16,906 bases of DNA, from assembly GCA_964437735.1 (NCBI GenBank), contig CAYTID010000049.1:1-16906 (forward strand), written 5' to 3'. Numbering within the stretch: the stretch's first letter is position 1; each line of letters begins with the position of its first letter. The stretch comes from CAYTID01 sp964437735 (GTDB lineage: Bacteria > Bacteroidota > Ignavibacteria > UBA10030 > BY39). The position numbers and the translations under genes are program-made. Positions 7,652 through 15,284 of the stretch are shown one piece after another. The notes below the pieces were generated by a model, which was not told the DNA's origin, ran no database searches, and saw only the letters and a program-made list of their open reading frames with translations.

Positions 7652-8950
7652 TTGATATATTTTTTACTAGTTGTAATTTTCATAATTATATCAGGAATTA
7701 TTGCTGCATCTGAAACTGCTCTGCTCGTAGCGCCAAAAAGTATAATTCGTGATAAGGCTGAACAAAAAAGCTTTAGAGCAAAAATTGTTCAGGCTTTCCA
7801 GAAAGATCCTGAACGTATTATAGCCACTGCAAATGTCGGATTTATTGTTAGTCTTAGTATATCTGCATTCTTAAGCGGTTTATTTGCTTTGGAAGTAATC
7901 TCTCCCATATTTAGAGAATCCCAAATACAATTTATCAGCAATAATCGAAATCTCATTTCGGTCATAATAGTCGTCCCTGTCTTATCGTTTGTAGCAATTG
8001 TATTGGGTGAGTTAGTGCCAAAATCATTGGCTTTGAAAATGCCGGTTCCGTTTGCATTGGCGGCGGCAGTTCCGTTTCATTGGTTGTCTTATATATTAAA
8101 TCCAATAATAATATTGCTTCGTGGTTTAAGTAATATTTTCCTAAAACCTTTCAAAGATCAAACCAGTTTCAGCGAAGCAAGAGTTTCGGAAGATGAATTC
8201 AAGATACTATTGGAAGAGGGACGAAAATCCGGGACAATCGACAAAACTGAGCAGGAGTTAATTACAAGTATTTTTGAATTCACCGACACTACTGCAAAAG
8301 AAGTGATGATACCGCGAACGGATGTAATTGCAATTAGTATTGATACACCCAGAGAGACTTTGATTAATATCGTAATGGAAGAAGGCTATTCGAGATTGCC
8401 TGTTTTTTCGGGAAACATCGACAATATTATTGGTATCATTTATACAAAAGATTTAATAAGCTTGCTTGAACATCGTGATATAATTATTTTGCAAGATATT
8501 ATTCGGCATGCGTATTTTATTCCCGAAGGCATTAAAATTAGTACTTTAATGAGGGATATGCAGAAACAGAAAATTCACATGGCAATAGTAGTCGATGAAT
8601 TCGGCGGCACCGAGGGGATCATTACTATGGAAGATATATTGGAAGAAATAGTGGGAGAGATACACGATGAGTACGATGAAGAAATCAAAGAAATTGAAAC
8701 GTCAACCGACGGATTAGTGATAGTTAATGCCAGGATAAATATTACAGAATTTAATGAAAAATTCCATTCTGAGATTCCCGAAGAAAGCGATTATGATACG
8801 ATAGGCGGATTTTTGAATAAAATAACAGGTCATATTCCCGAATTAAACGAAATTATTAACTACAAGGGATTGCAATTTTTTATACTTAAAAAGGGACAAA
8901 GACGGATAAGACAAGTAACTGTAAGGGGTAAGTTCAATCCCGAGGAATAA
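7652..8950 (+). CDS. CNNM/CorC-family membrane protein (DUF21 + CBS pair + CorC/HlyC domain)
   Basis: The 432-residue protein has the three-part layout of the hemolysin-C/CNNM family. Residues 1-160 form a DUF21 membrane domain with about four hydrophobic segments and the motifs AASETALL and GELVPKSLAL. Residues ~215-335 form a CBS-domain pair (VMIPRTDVIAI, YSRLPVF, DNIIGIIYTKDLI), including the hallmark VDEFGGTEGIITMEDILEEI at 314-333. The last ~80 residues form the CorC/HlyC domain. Members are linked to Mg2+/Co2+ export or metal homeostasis, and the gliding protein GldE shares the layout, so the substrate cannot be fixed from sequence. The start is TTG at 7652 with GAAGG at 7641-7645 as ribosome-binding site. 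Upstream lie the crossing inverted repeats. Its stop codon abuts the stop of the convergent flippase gene. Confidence 0.9.
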   Translation: MIYFLLVVIFIIISGIIAASETALLVAPKSIIRDKAEQKSFRAKIVQAFQKDPERIIATANVGFIVSLSISAFLSGLFALEVISPIFRESQIQFISNNRNLISVIIVVPVLSFVAIVLGELVPKSLALKMPVPFALAAAVPFHWLSYILNPIIILLRGLSNIFLKPFKDQTSFSEARVSEDEFKILLEEGRKSGTIDKTEQELITSIFEFTDTTAKEVMIPRTDVIAISIDTPRETLINIVMEEGYSRLPVFSGNIDNIIGIIYTKDLISLLEHRDIIILQDIIRHAYFIPEGIKISTLMRDMQKQKIHMAIVVDEFGGTEGIITMEDILEEIVGEIHDEYDEEIKEIETSTDGLVIVNARINITEFNEKFHSEIPEESDYDTIGGFLNKITGHIPELNEIINYKGLQFFILKKGQRRIRQVTVRGKFNPEE

Positions 8951-10459
8951 TTATCTTTTTAATAAAATATTTTTTATTTCAGCCAATTCACTTCTTGTAA
9001 TAATTCTGAATAAAAACAAACCAGATAAATAAATAATAATGCTTCCGGCTGCTGCTGCAATCGGGGAAACATACAATTTGGTTTGAATAGATAGTAAAGT
9101 TAAGAGCAACAAAATAATAAACGGTAATAGTTTAAATTGTTCTCGGGAAATCTCAAATTTTCGCCATACTTTTAATGTAAAGAAAGTGACCGCGATGATT
9201 TCTGTTAAAACAGCCGCCACAGCAGCTCCGTTATGGTAAAAAGCCGAAATTAGTATTATGTTAAATAATAAATTTATTAAAACATTTATTCCGATAATTT
9301 TTAAAACATAGTTTTGTTCGTCGACTGCGCCCAATATAGTTCCGGAAAAATTTGTCAGGAAAATTGCCGGCAGAAGCCAGCCCAATATCGAAAGCGTGGG
9401 AGCTGCAGTAGCATACTCTGAAGCGAATAATGAGCCGACAATATTTGTTGAGAAGAAAGTAATTAATAAACTCATGGGGACAGTCGCAATTATAAAATAT
9501 TTGATAATTTTACTAACGACCATTGAAACCTGTTTTTTGTTTTGTAGAAAGTTCTGTGCGGTGTATGGGAAGATTGCTGAGCTGATGGTCATTGAAAATA
9601 TTGTTAAGGGGAAAATTATATTATAGACCGACCTGTATAATCCTGCATATTCATCACCAGTAATTTTTGAAATGAGAACAGTTCCTATATTAAAATATAT
9701 AGCCGAAAGAATTGCAATCAGAGCAAACGGAGCGCTCTGATGGAGGATTTTGCGGCAGAATGTTGTATCAAAATGAAAATCCGGTTTTATAATATTCCAT
9801 ATTACTTTGAAGATAAATCCTACGCCGAAAAAATTTATAGTAAAGAGTAATATCAGGAGCGTAAGTAATTCAAGACTGGCAAATACAACATAGATAACCA
9901 AACTAAATTCGATTATTCTTAAAATCGAAAAAGAAATTACCTCAAGTCCAACCTTATTAATCGCTTTAAAGGTTGATCCGTAAGTATTTGAAAAAGTTCT
10001 TAGAATAGTAATCAGTCCGGAAAATACGACTATTTTAAATTCCTCAGTGTGAAAAGATTCCAAAATACCGGCAAGGAGAATTATTGTTATCGTAAGTATT
10101 AAAGCAAAGATTGCTTTCAATCGGAGTGTACTTCCAAGATATTTTTTTGATATGTCCAATGGATTTTTTACCATCTCCTTCATCAGAAGAATATCTAATC
10201 CGAAGTCGCAAAAAGGTATAAAAATCGCAGAAAGTGCAAAGGCATAACTGTAAACACCAAAAAGAGATGTTCCCAGATAATTTGCCAATAAAATTGAAGT
10301 GATAAAGCCGGTGATTTTTGTAAGTACTTGCAGAAGAATCAGTAGAAAGGAATTTTTAACTAACATTGCCGGTGAAATAATTGTTTGCTCAATCCGGATT
10401 TCGGAAAAAACCTCTCCTTCCGATTTCTTCGGTATGTTGGTGTGGTTGCTAAGAGTCAT
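8951..10459 (-). CDS. Polysaccharide (Wzx/MATE-like) flippase
   Basis: This is the only minus-strand gene. It encodes about 502 residues, almost entirely hydrophobic, with roughly 12-14 membrane segments. The N-terminal part, NSFLLILLQVLTKITGFITS then LANYLGTSLFGVYSYAFAL, matches the start of the RfbX/Wzx polysaccharide-export family, which flips lipid-linked oligosaccharides across the inner membrane. I use ATG at 10459 (MTLSNHTN). The longer reading from TTG at 10486 is ruled out if the consensus promoter on this strand is real, because that codon lies just upstream of the -10 box and outside the transcript. The gene diverges from a GT4 glycosyltransferase and probably acts with it in exopolysaccharide or O-antigen synthesis. 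It converges on the CNNM gene with no bases between the stops. Which glycan it moves cannot be told. Confidence 0.9.
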   Translation of the reverse strand: MTLSNHTNIPKKSEGEVFSEIRIEQTIISPAMLVKNSFLLILLQVLTKITGFITSILLANYLGTSLFGVYSYAFALSAIFIPFCDFGLDILLMKEMVKNPLDISKKYLGSTLRLKAIFALILTITIILLAGILESFHTEEFKIVVFSGLITILRTFSNTYGSTFKAINKVGLEVISFSILRIIEFSLVIYVVFASLELLTLLILLFTINFFGVGFIFKVIWNIIKPDFHFDTTFCRKILHQSAPFALIAILSAIYFNIGTVLISKITGDEYAGLYRSVYNIIFPLTIFSMTISSAIFPYTAQNFLQNKKQVSMVVSKIIKYFIIATVPMSLLITFFSTNIVGSLFASEYATAAPTLSILGWLLPAIFLTNFSGTILGAVDEQNYVLKIIGINVLINLLFNIILISAFYHNGAAVAAVLTEIIAVTFFTLKVWRKFEISREQFKLLPFIILLLLTLLSIQTKLYVSPIAAAAGSIIIYLSGLFLFRIITRSELAEIKNILLKR

Positions 10460-10477
10460 ATAAATTGTTTCGACAAG

Positions 10478-10506
10478 ATTATACAAAAAATAAAACGGTT
10501 TGTCAA
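10478..10506 (-). promoter_or_regulatory. Consensus sigma-70-type promoter of the flippase gene
   Basis: On the minus strand, TTGACA (10506-10501) is followed after exactly 17 bases by TATAAT (10483-10478), a perfect match to the classical consensus and spacing. Transcription would start near 10470, giving a leader of about 11 bases before the ATG at 10459. It decides the flippase start codon. Confidence 0.8.
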
Positions 10507-10508
10507 CA

Positions 10509-10537
10509 TTGAAATATTTCCCATGAGTGCGTATATT
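10509..10537 (+). promoter_or_regulatory. Sigma-70-type promoter of the GT4 gene
   Basis: TTGAAA (10509-10514) and TATATT (10532-10537) are 17 bases apart, each matching five of six consensus positions. Transcription would start near 10544, only about 7 bases before the ATG at 10551. Its -35 box lies two bases from the -35 box of the opposite-strand flippase promoter, back to back. Confidence 0.55.
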
Positions 10538-10550
10538 AAGTGGAACGAAA

Positions 10551-11666
10551 ATGAAAATTTGTATTAATGCAACTATTGTAGACAGAAGGTCGACCGGTCT
10601 CGGTATCTATACCATTAGTGTATTACGTGAGTTAGTAAAACTTGGAGCTGAAATTTCCGTTTTTACTTCTTCTCCTGAAATGTTTGAAGGGATTGAGGCA
10701 AAATTTTATAGGGTAAATGCAGCTACTCAGGCAGCCAATGGTTTTAAAGGCCATCTCAAGAGGGTGGCATGGTCACAATCGATTCTACCACTGAAAATTA
10801 TTAGGAATTACGACTTGTTATTTGTACCGACACCCTTGGAGGCAACATATTTTTGTCCGATTCCTCAGGTAATTGTCGTACACGATCTATTACCATTCTT
10901 ATATCCTGATTATTATCCGAGGCAACAATTTTATTTCAGGAAAATTTTACCGAAAATACTGAAAAAGTCTTCTTTGGTTATTACCGTTTCAGAAAATACC
11001 AGAAATGACGTATTGAAATACTACGCACTTGAATCTGCTAAGGTTGTAACTATTCTTAATTGCTTTAATGATCTCAATCTTTCCCCTTCAGAAAACAATC
11101 GGTCTGATCCGGAAGCGATTAATAATTTTGGAAAATACTTTTTATATGTCGGGAATTTGTTTCCGCATAAAAATTTATATCGTCTCATAGAGAGTTTAAG
11201 CAAACTCAATCGTAAAGATATAAAATTACTAATTGTCGGACATAAAGATGAACGATTTTATCCGGATTTGTTTAAAAAAGGGGTAGAATTAGGATTATCT
11301 GATAATTTGATATTTTTAGATTATATAAAGTCGCATGAACTACGAAATCTTTATAAAAATTCAATGGCTTTTATTTATCCTTCATTGTATGAGGGATTTG
11401 GTATGCCGCCTCTTGAAGCAATGGCAAATGGAACACCGGTAATTGTTTCAAATACATCATCTTTACCGGAAGTAGTGGGTAATGCGGGCGAATATATTGA
11501 TCCCGAAAATACTAAATCAATCAGTGAAGCAATGGCTCGGATGATAGATGATGAATCGCGAAGAGCCGAATTAATAAAACTCGGTTACGAGCGGATCAAG
11601 GAATTTTCCTGGGAAAAAACTACCCGGAAATTGATGGATAATATTGCCGTGATTATGAATAATTAG
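10551..11666 (+). CDS. GT4-family glycosyltransferase
   Basis: This 371-residue retaining glycosyltransferase has the GT-B fold. The N-terminus MKICINATIVDRRSTGLGIYTISVLREL is the usual acceptor-domain start (consensus ID.R...TGIGRY). The C-terminal donor-sugar half begins near residue 196 (YFLYVGNLFPHKN) and holds the GT4 signature YEGFGMPPLEAMANGTPVI. Its E-x7-E glutamates are E281 and E289, followed by SNTSSLPEVVG. It resembles RfaB/mannosyltransferase-type enzymes that extend surface polysaccharides; donor and acceptor are unknown. I chose ATG 10551 over the in-frame GTG at 10527. The conserved N-terminus begins there, and the predicted promoter at 10509-10537 puts the GTG before the transcription start. 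It is divergent from the flippase. Confidence 0.92.
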   Translation: MKICINATIVDRRSTGLGIYTISVLRELVKLGAEISVFTSSPEMFEGIEAKFYRVNAATQAANGFKGHLKRVAWSQSILPLKIIRNYDLLFVPTPLEATYFCPIPQVIVVHDLLPFLYPDYYPRQQFYFRKILPKILKKSSLVITVSENTRNDVLKYYALESAKVVTILNCFNDLNLSPSENNRSDPEAINNFGKYFLYVGNLFPHKNLYRLIESLSKLNRKDIKLLIVGHKDERFYPDLFKKGVELGLSDNLIFLDYIKSHELRNLYKNSMAFIYPSLYEGFGMPPLEAMANGTPVIVSNTSSLPEVVGNAGEYIDPENTKSISEAMARMIDDESRRAELIKLGYERIKEFSWEKTTRKLMDNIAVIMNN

Positions 11667-11680
11667 TATATTAAAAAAAC

Positions 11681-12418
11681 ATGAATCAAAGAGCCATTAT
11701 ACTCTTCACGCAACAAACCCAATATTCGCGGGGTAAACAAGGTGAGCCGTTTGCCACGATTTCATGGGAAGATATTGATTTTTTGTTTTCAACAATGCTT
11801 CACGATACTTTAAATCAGCTGTCAGAAATTTCCCACACAAATATATTAATTTCTGTCGATCAACTCGATCACTATGAGGAATTAACTAAAACATCAAAAC
11901 CTAAAATGACGATCCTTGACCATGTGCTACTCAACATAGGTCAAAGAGTCGTGAAGAGTATCAATCATGCTTATACAAATGGTTACACCAAACTGTTACT
12001 GATATTTTCCGCTTACCCTCTTTTTACAAATGAATTTATTTCTAATATATTTGAGCAATTAAATTATGATGACGAATGTACGGTATGCGGCATGACTCCG
12101 AGTGGAAAATTAGGATTAATCGGAATGAGGAATAATTATGCAAGATGGTTCAGTAAATCGACAGAATCTATTAATTTGAATGAATTATTGCTGAATATTT
12201 GCAACGAAGATATTTTAATGTTTTTAACTCAGCCTGTGTTAAATATTGAATCGGGTTATCATCTTGAGACTCTGCGTCAGGAAATCTTACAAAAAATATT
12301 TCAGGAAGAATCAAATTATTCCAGGCATACTCACGAAGCATTTAAATTTATTGAGAAGAAATATTCAAAAAGGAAAACCAAAGATGACGAAGCTTGGAAT
12401 ATTCGGCGGCACCTTTAA
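11681..12418 (+). CDS. Divergent DUF2064-like (GT-A fold) protein with degraded active-site motifs
   Basis: The 245-residue protein has no obvious close family, but its layout follows DUF2064 (TIGR04282-type putative glycosyltransferases). The strand AIILFT starts it. A helix with HDTLNQL near residue 42 and NIGQRVVKSINHAYTNGYTK at 85-104 match the family pattern LGeR...af..a...G. LLLIFSAYPLFTNEFI at 105-120 matches the family's GsDsPxLt, and GMTPSGKLGLIGMR at 137-150 matches Gp..DGGYyLiGlr. The acidic residue in the SDxP position is replaced (SAYP) and DGGYYLIG has become SGKLGLIG, so metal and nucleotide-sugar binding are probably lost. The reading frame is intact and overlaps nadD by 35 bases, so it is expressed rather than a pseudogene. 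I infer a non-catalytic or changed role. A different GT-A nucleotidyltransferase ancestor is possible. Confidence 0.6.
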   Translation: MNQRAIILFTQQTQYSRGKQGEPFATISWEDIDFLFSTMLHDTLNQLSEISHTNILISVDQLDHYEELTKTSKPKMTILDHVLLNIGQRVVKSINHAYTNGYTKLLLIFSAYPLFTNEFISNIFEQLNYDDECTVCGMTPSGKLGLIGMRNNYARWFSKSTESINLNELLLNICNEDILMFLTQPVLNIESGYHLETLRQEILQKIFQEESNYSRHTHEAFKFIEKKYSKRKTKDDEAWNIRRHL

Positions 12419-12965
12419 TCCGCCTCATATCGGACATCTCATAACTGTAGAGGTCGTGAGGGAACAACTTCAGTTGGACAAGGTTATGTTTATTCCATCT
12501 CATATTCCTCCTCATAAATCGACCGGTCAAATTATTTCACCGGAGTTGAGGCTGGAAATGGTAAATATTGCAATTAAAAGTAATCCGAGTTTTATTTCAT
12601 CAGACATTGAGATTAAGAGAAAAGGGAAATCTTATACTGTTGATACCATCGGCACAATCCTGCAAATGTACAATCCTTCAGAATTATTTCTGATAATCGG
12701 ATTGGATAATTTGATGGAATTTTCCCAATGGAAATCACCCCACGAAATTGTGTCAAGAGCTGAGTTGATTGTTATGAACAGACCCGGTTATGATTTAAAT
12801 ATCAAGAATGAATTTTTACGCTATTCACGGATGGTTAGGGTTCCGAATATTGATATCTCATCGAGTGAAATAAGAAAACGTATAAAAATGGGGAAAACAA
12901 TAAAATATTTAGTTCCGGCTGATATCGAAAAATTTATAAATAAGAACGGACTGTACAAAAATTAA
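12384..12965 (+). CDS. nadD: Nicotinate-nucleotide adenylyltransferase
   Basis: NadD joins ATP and nicotinate mononucleotide to give deamido-NAD in NAD synthesis. The 193-residue protein starts MTKLGIFGGTFNPPHIGHL, with the nucleotidyltransferase HxGH motif at H15-H18. FIPSHIPPHKS follows near residue 36, then the SYTVDTI and FLIIGLDNLMEFSQWKSPHEI blocks. ISSSEIRKRI near residue 165 is the ISSTxIR ATP-binding motif, and the protein ends VPADIEKFINKNGLY. ATG at 12384 puts the motif at the family's normal distance; the in-frame ATG at 12246 would add 46 residues unlike NadD. AGGA at 12371-12374 may serve as ribosome-binding site. The first 35 bases lie inside the preceding gene in another frame, so coupling is likely. 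The response regulator gene follows after 13 bases. Confidence 0.95.
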   Translation: MTKLGIFGGTFNPPHIGHLITVEVVREQLQLDKVMFIPSHIPPHKSTGQIISPELRLEMVNIAIKSNPSFISSDIEIKRKGKSYTVDTIGTILQMYNPSELFLIIGLDNLMEFSQWKSPHEIVSRAELIVMNRPGYDLNIKNEFLRYSRMVRVPNIDISSSEIRKRIKMGKTIKYLVPADIEKFINKNGLYKN

Positions 12966-12978
12966 GGGTGAATTGTAT

Positions 12979-13359
12979 ATGAAAAGGGGAAAAGGTGAAT
13001 GGATTTTAGTTGTGGAAGATGATATGGAAGTAGCCTCTCTTGTTCAAGCTGTGCTGATGAGTTTTAATTATAACACCGTGCATATTAAAAACGGGGAGGA
13101 TGCTTTGGAAATATATAAGATTCATGAACCGAAGTTCGATTTGGTGTTCAGCGATCTTGGCTTGCCTAACATGAGCGGCGTTGAATTGTTTGAAAAACTT
13201 TTGGAATTAAATCCATTTATAAAATTTATCGGATCGAGCGGCTTTGGGCATAAAGATGTTGAAAATGATTTATTAAGCAAAGGCGTAAAGTATTTTCTCG
13301 GTAAACCATACTCTCCGGAAAAATTACTTGAGGTTTTACGGAATGTTATTGAAAAATAA
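12979..13359 (+). CDS. Stand-alone response-regulator receiver domain
   Basis: The 126-residue protein is a single REC domain with no output domain. Key residues are in place: the acidic pair D14/D15 (VVEDDMEV), the phospho-accepting D59 (VFSDLGLPNMSG), a Ser at about 87 (IGSSGFG, where Thr/Ser is expected) and K109 (GKPYSPEKLL). The DLGLPNMSG and SGF patterns resemble receiver domains of hybrid histidine kinases, suggesting a phosphorelay shuttle or a CheY-like regulator. No kinase lies nearby, so the partner is unknown. I start at ATG 12979. TTG at 12973 is also in frame, and the AAGGG at 12964-12968 could serve either. It follows nadD by 13 bases and precedes a YjbQ-type gene by 27. Confidence 0.88.
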   Translation: MKRGKGEWILVVEDDMEVASLVQAVLMSFNYNTVHIKNGEDALEIYKIHEPKFDLVFSDLGLPNMSGVELFEKLLELNPFIKFIGSSGFGHKDVENDLLSKGVKYFLGKPYSPEKLLEVLRNVIEK

Positions 13360-13386
13360 AAATCAAAACAAATTTAAGGAACATAA

Positions 13387-13800
13387 ATGAAAAGTTTTAC
13401 TGAATATTTATGGATGAATACAAAGAAACATCGGGAGTATGTTAATATTACAAAAGAGGTTGAGGAGATATTGCACACCTCAGGGATAAAGGAAGGGATC
13501 GTGTTAGTTTCTGCAATGCATATTACTGCAGGTGTTTACATCAATGATGCTGAATCAGGCTTGCTGCAGGATATTGATGAATGGCTTGAGAAACTTGCAC
13601 CGTTCAATATTAATTACCGCCATCATCATACGGGTGAAACAAATGGCGATGCTCATTTGAAAAGTTTATTGATTCACCATGAAGTAATTGTTCCTGTTAC
13701 AAATGGTCGATTGGATTTTGGGCCCTGGCAACAGATTTATTATGCTGAATTTGACGGACAACGAAGGAAAAGAATTATAGTTAAAGTTATGGGTGAGTGA
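13387..13800 (+). CDS. YjbQ/UPF0047 family protein
   Basis: The 137-residue protein is the usual length for this family and keeps its signature: HITAGVYINDAESGLLQDIDEWL near residues 45-67, YRHHHTGETNGDAHLKSLL at 77-95 and VTNGRLDFGPWQQIYYAEFDGQRRKRI near 103-129. The clustered histidines and the Glu/Asp are thought to form a metal site. E. coli YjbQ has been reported with weak thiamine-phosphate synthase activity, but the true role is unclear, so I give no gene symbol. AAGGA lies 7 bases upstream of the ATG. Nothing nearby belongs to thiamine metabolism. The gene is followed by a 56-base gap holding a promoter. Confidence 0.93.
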   Translation: MKSFTEYLWMNTKKHREYVNITKEVEEILHTSGIKEGIVLVSAMHITAGVYINDAESGLLQDIDEWLEKLAPFNINYRHHHTGETNGDAHLKSLLIHHEVIVPVTNGRLDFGPWQQIYYAEFDGQRRKRIIVKVMGE

Positions 13801-13803
13801 TTA

Positions 13804-13832
13804 TTGCAATCTTTTTACCAATGGATTATATT
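13804..13832 (+). promoter_or_regulatory. Possible sigma-70-like promoter of the GWxTD gene
   Basis: TTGCAA (13804-13809) and TATATT (13827-13832) are 17 bases apart. The -35 matches four of six and the -10 five of six consensus positions. Transcription would start near 13839. It is followed by the clear ribosome-binding site AAGGAG (13845-13850), 6 bases before the GTG start at 13857. Confidence 0.42.
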
Positions 13833-13856
13833 ATGTTATAAGAAAAGGAGAAAATT

Positions 13857-15239
13857 GTGAAAAAATATTTTTTGATATTATTTGTGTGTATGAGTACGAA
13901 TTTGTACGGGCAAAATTTATTTCCCACCAATAATTTAAGATTGGACGTCGATTATTCCCGCTATTATGGTGCCGACACACTTACATATCTTGAAGTCTAT
14001 TATAGTTTTCGGACGAATCACATTACTTATCAGTTGGTTTCTGGAAAATATGTGGGTGGAATAAATATCTTTATGCACCTGATGGCAGGTGATTCTATTT
14101 TACAGGCTCAAGAATGGACCGCTCCAAGTGTTATAATTGACACAACCGAATTTGCGCTTGGTAAAACGTTGGTTGGGCTCAGGTCTTTTTTTCTGAAACC
14201 CGGAGAATATTCGCTGAAAATAAAAGCGATAGATTTTAATGCTCAACACAGAATTGACAGTATGCTTTTTCCATTAAAAATTTCAAGTATTCCAAATGAT
14301 ATTGATGCTCTGAGCGATATTGAACTTTGTACTTCAATCAAACAAATTGACAATGATGAAGGAAATGTATTTTATAAAAACACTCTTGAAGTAATCCCTA
14401 ATGTAAATTTAGTATACGGAGCCGGACTCCCCATATTATCTTACTATATCGAAGCTTATAACTTGATAGGGGCTGACAGATCCGATAATTATAAAATTAT
14501 AACAACTGTTGTAGATGCAGGAGGGAAAGAAATAATATCAAGAGAAAAACAAAAAAGCCGGATTAATCCGACAAGTGTTGAGGTTGGTACAATAAATACA
14601 ATGTCACTGAAAGGTGGCACTTATATATTAAAAATTTCATTAGTAGATGACCTGACAAAAAAAAGCACAGTTTCGTCAAAAAAATTCTTTGTATATAAAC
14701 CGGATGATTTACACGCAATCGGAGAAATATCCGAGGGCGGTTTTATGAGTACTCCGTTTGCCGTGATGAACGAGGATGATATTCAGAATGAGTATGAAGC
14801 CATTAGATACATAGCAAGTGATGATGAAAAGAAACAATATGATAAGCTTTCTGATTTAGAAGCACGGCGGAAGTATTTGTTCGATTTTTGGTTGAAAAGA
14901 GATATCGATCGCACAACAGAAAAAAATGAGTTTCGTAATTTATTTATGGAGCGATATGATTATTCAAACACCACTTATTCGACTTCTTTTACACGTGGCT
15001 GGAAATCCGATAGAGGCAGAGTTCATATACTATATGGAAAAGCGGACGACATCGAACGCTTTCCTAACTCGCTCGATATGGAACCTTATGAGATTTGGTA
15101 TTATAATACTTTGCAGGGAGGAGTTATTTTTGTATTCGGCGACAGATCCGGATACGGCGATTTCAGATTACTTCACTCAACACATCGGGACGAATTACAG
15201 GATGACAATTGGATGAATAGAATAAAAAGGACGAGGTAA
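13857..15239 (+). CDS. Secreted GWxTD-domain protein
   Basis: The 460-residue protein has a signal peptide (MKKYFLILFVCMSTNLYGQ, cut near residue 19) and no further membrane segment, so it is exported to the periplasm or outer surface. Residues ~20-280 look beta-rich with two similar halves, compatible with repeated beta-sandwich domains. The C-terminal part has a helical stretch (DDEKKQYDKLSDLEARRKYLFDFWLKRD) followed by the GWxTD block: GWKSDRGRVHILYGKADDIE at 381-400, then PYEIWYY and GGVIFVFGDRSGYGDFRLLHSTHRDEL. The eponymous motif is GWKSD, with Ser in place of Thr. The domain is found mainly in Ignavibacteria/Chlorobi, Acidobacteria and relatives, and its function is unknown. The start is GTG with AAGGAG 6 bases upstream. 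It is followed after 45 bases by the acyltransferase gene. Confidence 0.88.
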   Translation: MKKYFLILFVCMSTNLYGQNLFPTNNLRLDVDYSRYYGADTLTYLEVYYSFRTNHITYQLVSGKYVGGINIFMHLMAGDSILQAQEWTAPSVIIDTTEFALGKTLVGLRSFFLKPGEYSLKIKAIDFNAQHRIDSMLFPLKISSIPNDIDALSDIELCTSIKQIDNDEGNVFYKNTLEVIPNVNLVYGAGLPILSYYIEAYNLIGADRSDNYKIITTVVDAGGKEIISREKQKSRINPTSVEVGTINTMSLKGGTYILKISLVDDLTKKSTVSSKKFFVYKPDDLHAIGEISEGGFMSTPFAVMNEDDIQNEYEAIRYIASDDEKKQYDKLSDLEARRKYLFDFWLKRDIDRTTEKNEFRNLFMERYDYSNTTYSTSFTRGWKSDRGRVHILYGKADDIERFPNSLDMEPYEIWYYNTLQGGVIFVFGDRSGYGDFRLLHSTHRDELQDDNWMNRIKRTR

Positions 15240-15284
15240 ATTCTCAAATCAATATTTCACGGATCGCTCACTTGTTGAAGATAT

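Noticed and set aside
10460..10486. Flippase start at TTG 10486
   Set aside because: It lies just upstream of the minus-strand TATAAT box (10478-10483), so it would not be transcribed from the perfect consensus promoter; ATG at 10459 fits a start near 10470.
10527..10550. GT4 start at GTG 10527
   Set aside because: The conserved glycosyltransferase N-terminus begins at ATG 10551, and the GTG lies before the predicted transcription start.
12246..12383. Longer nadD start at 12246
   Set aside because: It adds 46 residues unlike NadD, lying over the preceding gene in another frame; MTKLGIFGGTFNPPHIGHL at 12384 is the standard N-terminus.
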